Notes under the pieces: model-generated | Database searches by the model: none | The model's input: only the letters and a program-made list of their open reading frames with translations | What the model was told of the DNA's origin: nothing | From: Spirochaetaceae bacterium | GTDB taxonomy: Bacteria; Spirochaetota; Spirochaetia; SZUA-6; Fen-1364 | Assembly (NCBI GenBank): GCA_003170115.1 | Contig: PMZS01000128.1 | Span: forward strand, 1 to 9,337 | DNA length: 9,337 bases | Direction of reading: 5' to 3' | Shown: positions 1 through 8,347 of the stretch, in pieces | How the letters are laid out: every line of letters begins with the position of its first letter | Position numbering within the stretch: position 1 is the stretch's first letter | Made by a program: the position numbers and the translations under genes

Positions 1-1325
1 GGCTTGCCGATACGAGCCTCACGCTCAGCGCGGACGGGCTCTGGAGGTCCCGGTTCGATCCTACTTCCATGGAACGGGATTCGCCTGACTGGCCGAATCT
101 CCTCCTCCTTGACCAGCAGCAGGATCACCTTGCGTTTCGCACTGCGTTCCAGGGGACACTCCGGCCCTTCCCCGCGGTGCCGGAGCTTTCCGCCTCGAGC
201 CTGCAATACAAGATCAATCTCCGGATGTACCAGATCGCATTGACGGGAACGGATCCGTACAATCCCGTCACAACGACCTCGGGACCCGCCTGGACGCCGG
301 ACGCGATCTCGGAACACAGTTTTGCCTCCAACCTTGCACTGACTACCCCAGCGACGACTGATTCGCTCGCGGTTACGCTGCAGCTGCCGCCGCTCGTGCC
401 GACGATGACCGCCCGGCTCGACGCAAGTGGTGGACCCCTGAAAGGCCAGATCCAGGGGGGCTTTGCCGATCCTCAATCCGGGTTCCAATACCAGCCGCTT
501 ATCGTGAATGCATCGGTGGATACAGGGGCGACCAGCAGCCCGGCTGGTTCTGCAGCCACGGCGCCCCCGGCGGCACCGGGAACAAGTGCGCCTCCGGCGC
601 CGGGAACAAATGCGCCTCCGGCGCCGGGTTCCTCTCTCACCGCTTCCGAGGAGCTGCAATTCGATGTCGCCGGTTCCCTTCTCTCACGCTCCACCTCGCA
701 GATCGGGTTCTGGGGGTTTGCGGCGGCGTTCGTTGCCCAGAATACGGGCACTCCGAACCAGCTCGTTCCCGCCACGGTGAAGATCGGGTATGAAGCCACT
801 GCCGACCCGTCGTACTACTGGAAGGACCGCGTCAAGCTGGTCCCCGGACTGAAGACCCACTGGTACCTGAACTTTCAGAATCATATCGACAACCTGTTCG
901 ATTTCAGCCCTTCCCTGACTCTCACGGTGTACAAGTCCCTTGACCTCACCTTCTCGTCGCTGTCGAACAACACCCGTACCTATCTGTACATCCCGGGATG
1001 GTCGGGGCTCCCCTGGGTGAATCCTCTCACCGACCTTCTGCAGTCCTTCAACTTCTTCAACAACGACGACAGGAGGCGATCGGGCTTCAAGATCCAGACA
1101 ATCTCCCTCATGGCGGTTCAGCACTTCCCCGATTGGGACGTGAGCGTGCAATACCAGGGATCGCCGCAGCTGATCACCCATACCAACCTGTTGGGAGCAC
1201 AATACGTGCAGAACGAATGGAGCCCCACTTTCTCGATCCAGGTCCAGTGGAAGGCTGTGTCCGAGGTCAAGAGCACCATTCACCAGGAGTACACCGGGAC
1301 CACGACCGTGCCGAGCCTCCGGTGA
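1..1325 (+). CDS. C-terminal part of a large outer-membrane beta-barrel protein, LptD/OstA-like candidate (5' truncated by window edge)
   Basis: The frame is open from the left edge (first full codon at base 3) to TGA 1323-1325, giving 440 visible residues. The ATG at 69 is internal to this open frame, so the gene very probably begins outside the window. The protein is rich in alternating polar and aromatic/hydrophobic stretches typical of beta strands, for example HWYLNFQNHIDNLF (about residue 286), SFNFFNNDDRRR (about 348) and HFPDWDVSVQYQGSP (about 374). It has no transmembrane helices and no cysteine. The C-terminus has a last strand-like segment (FSIQVQWKAVSEVKS) and then a short polar tail rather than ending in Phe. 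The late aromatic and Asp/Trp motifs recall the C-terminal barrel of spirochaete LptD-like proteins, which insert glycolipid or LPS at the outer membrane. That assignment is from memory and is inference. A low-complexity Ala/Pro segment sits near residues 187-211. An unrelated large surface protein is the main alternative. Confidence 0.55.
   Translation, partial: LADTSLTLSADGLWRSRFDPTSMERDSPDWPNLLLLDQQQDHLAFRTAFQGTLRPFPAVPELSASSLQYKINLRMYQIALTGTDPYNPVTTTSGPAWTPDAISEHSFASNLALTTPATTDSLAVTLQLPPLVPTMTARLDASGGPLKGQIQGGFADPQSGFQYQPLIVNASVDTGATSSPAGSAATAPPAAPGTSAPPAPGTNAPPAPGSSLTASEELQFDVAGSLLSRSTSQIGFWGFAAAFVAQNTGTPNQLVPATVKIGYEATADPSYYWKDRVKLVPGLKTHWYLNFQNHIDNLFDFSPSLTLTVYKSLDLTFSSLSNNTRTYLYIPGWSGLPWVNPLTDLLQSFNFFNNDDRRRSGFKIQTISLMAVQHFPDWDVSVQYQGSPQLITHTNLLGAQYVQNEWSPTFSIQVQWKAVSEVKSTIHQEYTGTTTVPSLR
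561..635 (+). repeat. Three imperfect tandem repeats encoding an Ala-Pro-Gly linker
   Basis: Three in-frame units are seen at 561-587 (27 bp), 588-611 (24 bp) and 612-635 (24 bp). They encode APPAAPGTS, APPAPGTN and APPAPGSS. Units 2 and 3 are almost identical over their first 17 bases (GCGCCTCCGGCGCCGGG). The first carries one extra Ala codon and third-position differences. The repeat interrupts an otherwise strand-like sequence, so a flexible loop or linker in the barrel protein is likely. All units are multiples of three, so gain or loss would keep the frame. Confidence 0.85.
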
Positions 1326-1336
1326 CGGATTCCTCA

Positions 1337-1366
1337 TTGACGCCTTGCCCGGTTTTCGACTACGAT
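1337..1366 (+). promoter_or_regulatory. Candidate sigma70-type promoter for phoH and the genes downstream
   Basis: TTGACG (1337-1342, five of six to TTGACA) is followed after 18 bp by TACGAT (1361-1366, four of six to TATAAT). It lies in the 56-bp gap between the barrel gene and phoH. A start about 7 bases past the -10 would fall near 1373, leaving a leader of only about 9 bases before the ATG at 1382. The match is decent for a GC-rich sequence but untested. Confidence 0.5.
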
Positions 1367-1381
1367 GGTTCCGGAAGCTGA

Positions 1382-2330
<949 letters not shown>

Positions 2331-2341
<11 letters not shown>

Positions 2342-4553
2342 CAGGTTTGCATTCTTTTCGCCGGCCGTAGACCTCTTCCAGCGGCTGCGTCTCGAACGAT
2401 GGACCGTCATTGCAGTGGCCGTGGCCTTCGTCATCGGGCTCGCCGCGATCCTCTTCGCGACGGAGTTCAGGAGCCTCGGCCTGCCGTCCGCGGATACGTG
2501 GGCGCCGGGACGGATTGCGGAGAGAGACTACGTGGTGGAGAGGGATTTCCTGTACGTGGATGAGAGGGCCACGGAGGCCCGTCGCGATGCCCAGGCGCGG
2601 CTGGCCCCTCCGGTTTTCGCTCTCACTCCGCTGGCAGGGTCCGCGGCCCGGGACGAACTGGACCGGTTCACCCAGGCTCTTCTCCGCCAGGTCCGTCAAG
2701 GCGCGTCAGAGGGGCAGATCTTTGCGGCGCTGCAGGGCGAGTGGAATGACAGGATCACCCGGACCGAACTGCGGACAATCCTCTCCACCCGGAGCCTTCC
2801 CCAGACCATCCAGCACGCCCGCGAGCTCCTGGATGCCGCGTTTTCCTGGGGCATCGTGGACATGATCGCGCACGCCGACGAGGCGTCGGCCGCAGGCGCG
2901 ATCGAGCTGCGCCGGACCCAGGACGGCCGGCCGCAGTCCGAGAAGATCCCTGCAAAGGACGTGGTGACGCGTGACAACGTCGCACCCCAGACCGAGACCC
3001 GCCTCGTGCCGGCCGGGACCACGGATGTCGAGCGGCGCGCACTGAGGATCTTTGTTGACGCTTTTGCCGCGGAGAACGCCTTCTATGACGCGGATGCGAG
3101 CCAGCAGAGACGTGATCGCGCTCGCGCCGGGGTCGAGCCGGTGACGGAAAAGCTGTCGCGTGGACAGGTTGTCGTCCACCGCGGGGACCTCGTCTCGGAG
3201 GGGGCGGCCTCCAGGATCCGGGCACTCACTGACTACGCGCGGACCGTCGACGTGAACGGGGCAGTCGGGGAGAGCCTCTTTCTCCTCATGGTCTTTGTCC
3301 TTGCCATCTTCCTGCTCTCCATGAAAGGCATCGCCGTCACGCTCCACCGCGGACATGTCCTGCTCCTGCTCGCCCTCGGCCTGGCGCACGTGCTTCTCGC
3401 TTCTCTTGTCGTGCGGTTCGCCTCCCTCCCGGAGTGGATGCCGGCATCCATCGCCCTGCCCACGGGCGCAACAGGCATGCTCGTCGCGATCCTTGTTTCC
3501 ACGCCGGTCGGAGTTTTCTTTTCCCTGGGCGCATCGCTTGCCCTGCTCCCCCTGACGGGAATGAACGTCCAGGGGTTTCTTTTCGCCTTTCTCAGCGGCA
3601 TCGCGGGCACTGCGGTCGTGCTTGGCGCGGAGAAACGCATCGACCTGGTGCGTGCGGGCATCCTGCTCTCCCTTGCCGATGCCCTGATATTCCTCGTGCT
3701 CGGGCTCCTGGGCAACTACGAGCCCCAGAGAGTCTTTTCACTTGCTGTCGGAGGGGTGGCCAATGGATTCTTCTGCGGAATCCTTGCTCTGGGGTTTCTG
3801 CCCGTCTTCGAGTTGACCCTCAATGCCCCGACACGGTTCAAGCTCATGGAGCTCTCAGATCTGAACTCGCCGATCTTCAAGAGGATGCTGTCGCAGGCGC
3901 CGGGCACCTACACCCACTCGATCAGCGTGGCCAACCTCGCCGAGACGGCATGCGAAGCCATCGGGGCCAACGCGCTTCTGGCGCGGGTAAGCGCCTATTA
4001 CCACGACATTGGAAAGGTGGACCAGGCCGACTACTTCGTGGAAAACCAGAAGACGCACAATCGCCACGACGAGATGCGGCCCAGCCTGTCTGTCGCCGTC
4101 ATCAAGAGTCACGTGCGCATCGGCATCGAAAAAGCGCACGAGCTGAATCTCCCCCAGGCCATCATCGACATCATTGCGCAGCACCACGGGCGGGGCCTGA
4201 TCACGTACTTCTACCACCGTGCCGTCAAGGAGTCGAGGAATCCGCGGCTCTCGCGGGACGACTACACGTACCCGGGGATCAGACCGAAGTCCAGGGAAGC
4301 CGCGGTGCTCATGCTCGCCGACACGGTGGAAGCCGCCTCGCGCGCGCTGAAGAAGCCGACGGAGAGCCGGTTGGAGCGATTCGTCCAGGACATGATCATG
4401 GAAAAGTTCAATTCGGGGGATCTGGGGGATTCCAGCCTCACGCTCAGGGACCTCGAGCTGATTCGGAAGAGCTTTGTGCATATCCTCGAGGGGTATTTTC
4501 ATACCCGGATCGAGTATCCGAAACTGGCCAGGGCTTCGGCGGCGCGAGGATGA
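2331..4553 (+). CDS. pgpH: Seven-transmembrane HD phosphohydrolase, PgpH-type (probable cyclic-di-AMP phosphodiesterase)
   Basis: The 740-aa protein has the order typical of the 7TMR-HD family. A single N-terminal membrane helix (residues 24-43) is followed by an extracytoplasmic HDED-type sensor region (about 50-310), a block of hydrophobic helices (about 315-498) and a cytoplasmic HD domain (about 500-710). HD metal-ligand candidates are H529 (THSISVAN), H558-D559 (YYHDIGK), H618/H619 (QHHGRG) and D664 (ADTVEAASR). Family members such as Listeria PgpH hydrolyse cyclic-di-AMP, so that activity is inferred here. The frame stays open back to an ATG at 2244, but those extra residues are Arg/Ser-rich shadow of phoH. 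The ATG at 2331 gives a normal N-terminus (MKNSRFAFF, then the helix). No clear ribosome site precedes 2331. The start lies inside the end of phoH (ATGAAGAATAG), so reinitiation after phoH termination is likely. It shares ATGA with ybeY at its 3' end. Confidence 0.93.
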
Positions 4554-5038
4554 GAAATACGCCGGTGGGCGGCAGTCGCCGTGGTGAGCGCTCGGTGGAA
4601 ATCGCCGCGGGCGGCGTTCGGCTTCCGCGCGGTCTCTCCCGCCTGGTGAGCTTCTGCGAGAAGACCCTTCAGGAGGCTGGCTTTTCCACGTGGAAGGTGA
4701 GCATCCTTCTCTGCGATGACGGGCGGATTGCCGCTCTCAATCAGCGCTACCGACACCAGCACGAGGCGACAGACGTGCTCTCATTTCCGGAAGAGGACGG
4801 CAGAAAGGGCGACCCGGTCGCGGGTGACATCGCCATTTCTCTGGACACTCTGCGCCGCAATGCCGCGGAGTTCGGCGTGACGGAGAACGAGGAGATGAAG
4901 AGGCTCCTCGTGCACGGCCTGCTGCATATTGCCGGCTTCGACCACGGGCGCGGGAAGGGGGGGGCGATGCTCGCCCTCCAGGAGAGGTTGCTGGTTGCGC
5001 TTCAGAGAGAAAAGATTTTCGGGGGGGCATGGAAGTGA
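4550..5038 (+). CDS. ybeY: Endoribonuclease YbeY (rRNA maturation factor)
   Basis: The 162-aa protein is a metal-dependent single-strand endoribonuclease of the UPF0054 family, which acts in 16S rRNA 3' end maturation and ribosome quality control. The zinc-site motif HGLLHIAGFDH is intact, with H122, H126 and H132. Upstream family motifs TDVLSFP (74-80) and GDIAIS (92-97) are also present. Length is normal for the family. The ATG at 4550 overlaps the pgpH stop as ATGA, with GAGG immediately in front of it, too close for an ideal ribosome site. The frame is open far upstream (to about 3434), but that part is Arg/His/Pro-rich shadow of pgpH, so no fusion is proposed. A run of eight G (4957-4964) lies just after the catalytic motif. 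The residues after it (MLALQERLL) still match the family, so the frame is intact. The 3' end overlaps the TPR gene by 10 bp. Confidence 0.96.
   Translation: MRNTPVGGSRRGERSVEIAAGGVRLPRGLSRLVSFCEKTLQEAGFSTWKVSILLCDDGRIAALNQRYRHQHEATDVLSFPEEDGRKGDPVAGDIAISLDTLRRNAAEFGVTENEEMKRLLVHGLLHIAGFDHGRGKGGAMLALQERLLVALQREKIFGGAWK
4946..4964 (+). other. Predicted G-quadruplex pattern inside ybeY
   Basis: The coding strand reads GGG, CGC, GGG, AA and then eight G in a row. This satisfies the G3-N(1-7) four-tract rule with loops of 3, 2 and 1-2 bases. It would be present in the mRNA as well as the DNA. It encodes the residues right after the catalytic HGLLHIAGFDH motif. Folding is a prediction from pattern only. 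Confidence 0.5.
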
Positions 5039-7023
5039 AAATAGACGCCCGGTCCATCGTCCGCGCCGCGATCATCACCATCCTGCTGGGGGGAGGAACC
5101 GCGGCCTTCGGCGCTGACGCGCGAGGCGCCTACCTCGATGGAGCTGCTGCCGAGGGGCATGAGGACTTTGCTCTTGCCGTGGAAAAGTACAAAGAGGCCC
5201 TTTCCCTCAATCCCGCCTACCTCGAGCCGATGGTGGGCCTGGCCGAATCATTCTTTCAGATGGAGGAGTACGACGAAGCCTCCACGTACGTGGGGATGGC
5301 GCGCACCTATGATCGCAATAATCCTGATCTCGCCGTGCTGGAGGGTCGGATCCGCATCGGCCAGGGCAACGTGCCCGCGGCTCGCGCGCTGTTCTCGGGT
5401 GTGTTGCAGAGCCAGCCGAACAACGTGGAGGCGCGTCTGGGCATCGCTGAAGCAGAAATCGCGGAAGGCAGGCCGCAGACCGCCCTGGGACAGTACGAGC
5501 AGACGCTGAAGCTTGCCCCCGAGAGCATGCGGGCCATTCTCTCACTGGCTATTCTGTACGACGAGTCCGGCGACCTCGCTCGCGCCGGCAGCTACTACGA
5601 GCTTGCTCTGAAGAGTCACTCGTCGGACCCGCAGGTTGAGCTGGCGGCGGCCGCGTGGTATGCGTCCCGGGGCAATTTTTCCACGGCCGAGAAGCGAGCC
5701 CAGATCGCCCTCTCTCTGAAGCCAGGGCTCGATCGGGCGAAGGTACTGCTCGGCAGAATCTATCTCCAGACTTCCCGCTACTCTGATGCAATCGCCGTGC
5801 TGCGGGACGTGGTGACCACGAACAGGGACAACGCCACTGCCTGGTATTCGCTGGGTCTTGCGTACCGCAAAGCGGGGGACCCTGCGAAGGCAATCGCGAG
5901 CTTTGCCTCGGCGCTCCAGGCCCGGCCGGACGACGAAGTGGCGCGGATCGGCCAGGAAGCCGCGGCCGTGGAATCGCTTCCCCTGGACGATGCTCAACGC
6001 GCGAAGATGGCCGCCTACCATTTCGCCCAGGGTCGCGCATTCGAGGAGAGGAGTTTCCTTGAGAAAGCACTTGCCGAATATCGCCGGGCGCTGATCCTCG
6101 ATCCGACCTCGGCTGCTGCCCGCATCGGGTACGCGCGGATATATAAAAGCCTGGGATTTCCGGCCAAGTACCTCAGCGAGCTCCAGGTCCTTGCCCGGCT
6201 CGGTTCGAAAGATACCTCCGTTTCTGACGAGATTGACAGGCTGACCAGCGTCCTCTCGGATTCCGTCTCCCGCGCGTGGGGTTATGACCAGTACAATATC
6301 GACCGCGCTCGGTACGTCATTTCCGTGTACACGCTTACGGCCGAAAACCGCCTTGTCCATGCGCTTGCCAGCGAAGACGTGGCGAAGTACTTCGCCTCTC
6401 TCCTGCGACGATACGACCCGATTTCCACTCCGGACGTTCCGCCCGGTGTGACGGGATTCGATCAGGCTTTCCGGGCCGCGCGGACAGCCGACAACGACTA
6501 CTTCGTTCTCCTGGCCATCGACGAGGCGGACAGGAGTTTCTCCGCCACGGTGGACGTGTATCTTGCCCGCAGCGGGGCACGGATCGCGAGCTTCGCCGCT
6601 TTCCGCACCGGGAATGACCGCGTCCGGGACTCGCTCATGAAACTGGCCTCCCAGATTGCCGATCTCCTTCCGGCAAGAGGAACCCTGCTGGTTCGGAAGT
6701 TCGGCCAGGGCCTTATTGATCTCGGATCATTCCAGGGAGTGAAAAAGAACGATGCCCTTGTGATCGTGACAAAAGGCAGGGGCCAGCTGAAATCGGACGG
6801 GCCCGGGCTGTCCTACAGCGAAAATGACGTGGTCGGCGATTTTCGCCTCACGGGCCTCGATGAGGGCGTTTCCGAAGGGACAGTCACGGGCCGGGGGTAT
6901 TTCGACTACGTGAACATCGGAGACCAGGTCCTTTATCCGGTGAAGCCGGCCACGGCTCCACGCGTGACGCCAACCCAGCGTTCCCCCAACATTCTCACCC
7001 GGATTTTCGGGATAGGCGGGTAG
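5029..7023 (+). CDS. Exported TPR-repeat protein with CsgG/FlgT-like C-terminal region; function unknown
   Basis: I do not recognise a named family for this 664-aa protein. Residues 1-29 form a signal-peptide-like N-terminus: charged start, hydrophobic IITILL, then GTAAFGA with an AFG-A type cleavage site and no lipobox cysteine. About ten consecutive TPR units fill residues 31-393, with Pro near repeat ends (LNP, NNP, LKPG, LDPT). Residues 400-545 look mixed alpha/beta, including YFVLLAIDEADRSFSATVD and a helix RVRDSLMKLASQIADLLP. Then come LLVRKFGQGLIDLGSFQGV (about 553-571) and GDFRLTGLDEG, resembling the small beta-barrel seen in FlgT/CsgG-type envelope proteins (the GxxxIxLGxxxGVxxxD pattern). 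A location outside the cytoplasm and a scaffold or assembly role are inferred. The ATG at 5029 overlaps ybeY by 10 bp and is preceded by seven G (5021-5027), which may serve as a degenerate ribosome site. GTG 5035 is an alternative start. Confidence 0.85.
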   Translation: MEVKIDARSIVRAAIITILLGGGTAAFGADARGAYLDGAAAEGHEDFALAVEKYKEALSLNPAYLEPMVGLAESFFQMEEYDEASTYVGMARTYDRNNPDLAVLEGRIRIGQGNVPAARALFSGVLQSQPNNVEARLGIAEAEIAEGRPQTALGQYEQTLKLAPESMRAILSLAILYDESGDLARAGSYYELALKSHSSDPQVELAAAAWYASRGNFSTAEKRAQIALSLKPGLDRAKVLLGRIYLQTSRYSDAIAVLRDVVTTNRDNATAWYSLGLAYRKAGDPAKAIASFASALQARPDDEVARIGQEAAAVESLPLDDAQRAKMAAYHFAQGRAFEERSFLEKALAEYRRALILDPTSAAARIGYARIYKSLGFPAKYLSELQVLARLGSKDTSVSDEIDRLTSVLSDSVSRAWGYDQYNIDRARYVISVYTLTAENRLVHALASEDVAKYFASLLRRYDPISTPDVPPGVTGFDQAFRAARTADNDYFVLLAIDEADRSFSATVDVYLARSGARIASFAAFRTGNDRVRDSLMKLASQIADLLPARGTLLVRKFGQGLIDLGSFQGVKKNDALVIVTKGRGQLKSDGPGLSYSENDVVGDFRLTGLDEGVSEGTVTGRGYFDYVNIGDQVLYPVKPATAPRVTPTQRSPNILTRIFGIGG

Positions 7024-7039
7024 CAGGACTTCGACGCCA

Positions 7040-7068
7040 TTGACACTCGCGGGGCTTTCCCGTATATT
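7040..7068 (+). promoter_or_regulatory. Strong candidate sigma70-type promoter for pgk-tpiA-secG
   Basis: TTGACA (7040-7045, perfect) is followed after exactly 17 bp by TATATT (7063-7068, five of six to TATAAT). It lies just past the TPR gene stop and is AT-rich compared with its surroundings. A start near 7075 would give a leader of about 85 bases before pgk. It is the best promoter match I noticed in the window and marks a new transcription unit. Confidence 0.75.
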
Positions 7069-7120
7069 TTCGCCGATCTCGCGTACAACCCCCTCGCTGA
7101 AAACTGCGATGATATCAGGA

Positions 7121-7137
7121 TGTCACCTGCGGTGACA
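7121..7137 (+). promoter_or_regulatory. Perfect 17-bp palindrome in the pgk leader (candidate operator or mRNA hairpin)
   Basis: TGTCACC (7121-7127), a TGC loop, and GGTGACA (7131-7137) form a perfect inverted repeat with 7-bp arms. It sits about 53 bases past the -10 element and 10 bases before the pgk ribosome site. No T tract follows, so it is not an ordinary terminator. It could bind a dimeric repressor or fold in the RNA close to the ribosome site. I do not recognise it as the box of a named regulator. Confidence 0.55.
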
Positions 7138-7147
7138 GTGCATCTGC

Positions 7148-7153
7148 AAGGAG
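7148..7153 (+). promoter_or_regulatory. Ribosome binding site of pgk
   Basis: AAGGAG lies 6 bases upstream of ATG 7160, a near-ideal Shine-Dalgarno sequence. It fixes the pgk start and contrasts with the weak or absent sites of the overlapping genes in the phoH unit. Confidence 0.85.
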
Positions 7154-7159
7154 CTGCGT

Positions 7160-8341
7160 ATGGCCAAAAAGACCGTTCGCGACATCGACCTGAGGAACAA
7201 ACGCGTCCTCGTTCGGGTGGATTTCAACGTTCCCTTGAAGGACGGCAGGATCACGGATGACACGCGCATCACCGCTGCCCTGCCGACATTGAAATATGTC
7301 CTCGACCAGAAGGGCACACGTCTGATCCTCATGAGCCACCTCGGCCGCCCGAAGAAACCGGACAAGGAGAACAGCCTTGCACCGGTTGCCGTGCGGCTTT
7401 CCGAGCTGCTCGGGCGCAAAGTGACGCTGGCTCCGGACTGCGTAGGCCCGCAGGCGGAAGCCGCGGTAAAAGCAATGCAACCGGGGGACGTGGTTCTCCT
7501 GGAGAACGTCCGTTTTCACCCCGAGGAGGAGAAGAACGACCCGTCGTTCGCGCGCAAGCTCGCGGCGCTCGGTGACGTGTACGTGAACGACGCATTCGGC
7601 ACGGCCCACAGGGCACATGCGTCCACCGAGGGGGTTGCGAAGATTCTCCCGGGAGTCGCCGGGTTCCTCATGGAGAAGGAAATCAAATTTCTTGGAGGCG
7701 TATTCGAAAAGCCGGCAAAACCTTTTGTCGCGGTGATCGGCGGTGCCAAGGTTTCGACGAAGATCGCCGTCCTCGAATCGCTGCTTCCCCGGGTGACCAC
7801 CATGATCATTGGCGGAGGAATGTCCTTCACCTTCACGAAAACCCAGGGTCATACCGTCGGCAATTCTCTCGTGGAGGAGGACTTCCTGGACACTGCCCGG
7901 GTGTTCCTTGACAAGGCGAAAAAGGCTGGCGTGGAAGTGCTCTTGCCGGTCGACCACCTCGTGGGGACGGAGTTCTCGGACAAGGTCAAGGCGGAGCTCG
8001 TGGACAGCGTCGATGTGCCGGCCGGCAGGATGGCAATGGACATCGGCCCGAAGACGGTGGGCCTTTTCCGTGACCGCATCCTCGCGGCGAAGACGGTGAT
8101 CTGGAATGGTCCCATGGGCGTCTTCGAGTTCCCCGAGTTCAGCGCGGGAACAGAGGAAATTGCCAGGGCGGTGGCCGATTGCAAGGGAATCACCGTGGTC
8201 GGCGGAGGCGATTCCGTTGCCGCGGTCAACCAGTTTGGCCTTGCAGACCGCATCACGCATGTCTCCACCGGGGGCGGCGCGTCTCTGGAGCTGCTGGAGG
8301 GCAAGCAGCTGCCCGGCGTTGTCGCGCTCCAGGACAAGTAG
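7160..8341 (+). CDS. pgk: Phosphoglycerate kinase
   Basis: This 393-aa cytoplasmic enzyme interconverts 1,3-bisphosphoglycerate plus ADP and 3-phosphoglycerate plus ATP, the first ATP-yielding step of glycolysis. Full-length family motifs are present in order: RVDFNVPLK (19-27), SHLGRPK (59-65), LENVRFHPEEEKND (114-127), VNDAFGTAHRAHAS (142-155), GGAKVSTKI (194-202), WNGPMGVFEFPEFSAGT (315-331), GGGDSVAAV (348-356) and the C-terminal STGGGASLELLEG (369-381). The substrate residues D21, N23 and R36 region and the nucleotide loop look intact. Length is normal. The start is set by AAGGAG at 7148-7153. It is the first gene of the promoter at 7040 and lies 6 bp ahead of tpiA, so co-transcription is expected. 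Confidence 0.99.
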   Translation: MAKKTVRDIDLRNKRVLVRVDFNVPLKDGRITDDTRITAALPTLKYVLDQKGTRLILMSHLGRPKKPDKENSLAPVAVRLSELLGRKVTLAPDCVGPQAEAAVKAMQPGDVVLLENVRFHPEEEKNDPSFARKLAALGDVYVNDAFGTAHRAHASTEGVAKILPGVAGFLMEKEIKFLGGVFEKPAKPFVAVIGGAKVSTKIAVLESLLPRVTTMIIGGGMSFTFTKTQGHTVGNSLVEEDFLDTARVFLDKAKKAGVEVLLPVDHLVGTEFSDKVKAELVDSVDVPAGRMAMDIGPKTVGLFRDRILAAKTVIWNGPMGVFEFPEFSAGTEEIARAVADCKGITVVGGGDSVAAVNQFGLADRITHVSTGGGASLELLEGKQLPGVVALQDK

Positions 8342-8347
8342 GCCGGC

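Noticed and set aside
1306..1328. Possible terminator hairpin (CCGT...ACGG) at the end of the barrel gene
   Set aside because: Only a 4-bp stem pairs, the interior mismatches, and no T tract follows.
684..1337. 217-codon minus-strand open frame opposite the barrel gene
   Set aside because: No motif is seen, and the plus-strand frame has clear strand-like protein character and runs in from the window edge. It is treated as a shadow.
3434..4549. Long upstream extension of the ybeY frame (possible fusion protein)
   Set aside because: It overlaps the conserved membrane and HD parts of pgpH, is Arg/His/Pro-rich, and YbeY is complete from ATG 4550.
7120..7260. ATG 7120 frame overlapping the pgk start
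   Set aside because: It reads out of frame into pgk, stops after about 46 codons and has low-complexity shadow composition, with no ribosome site of its own.
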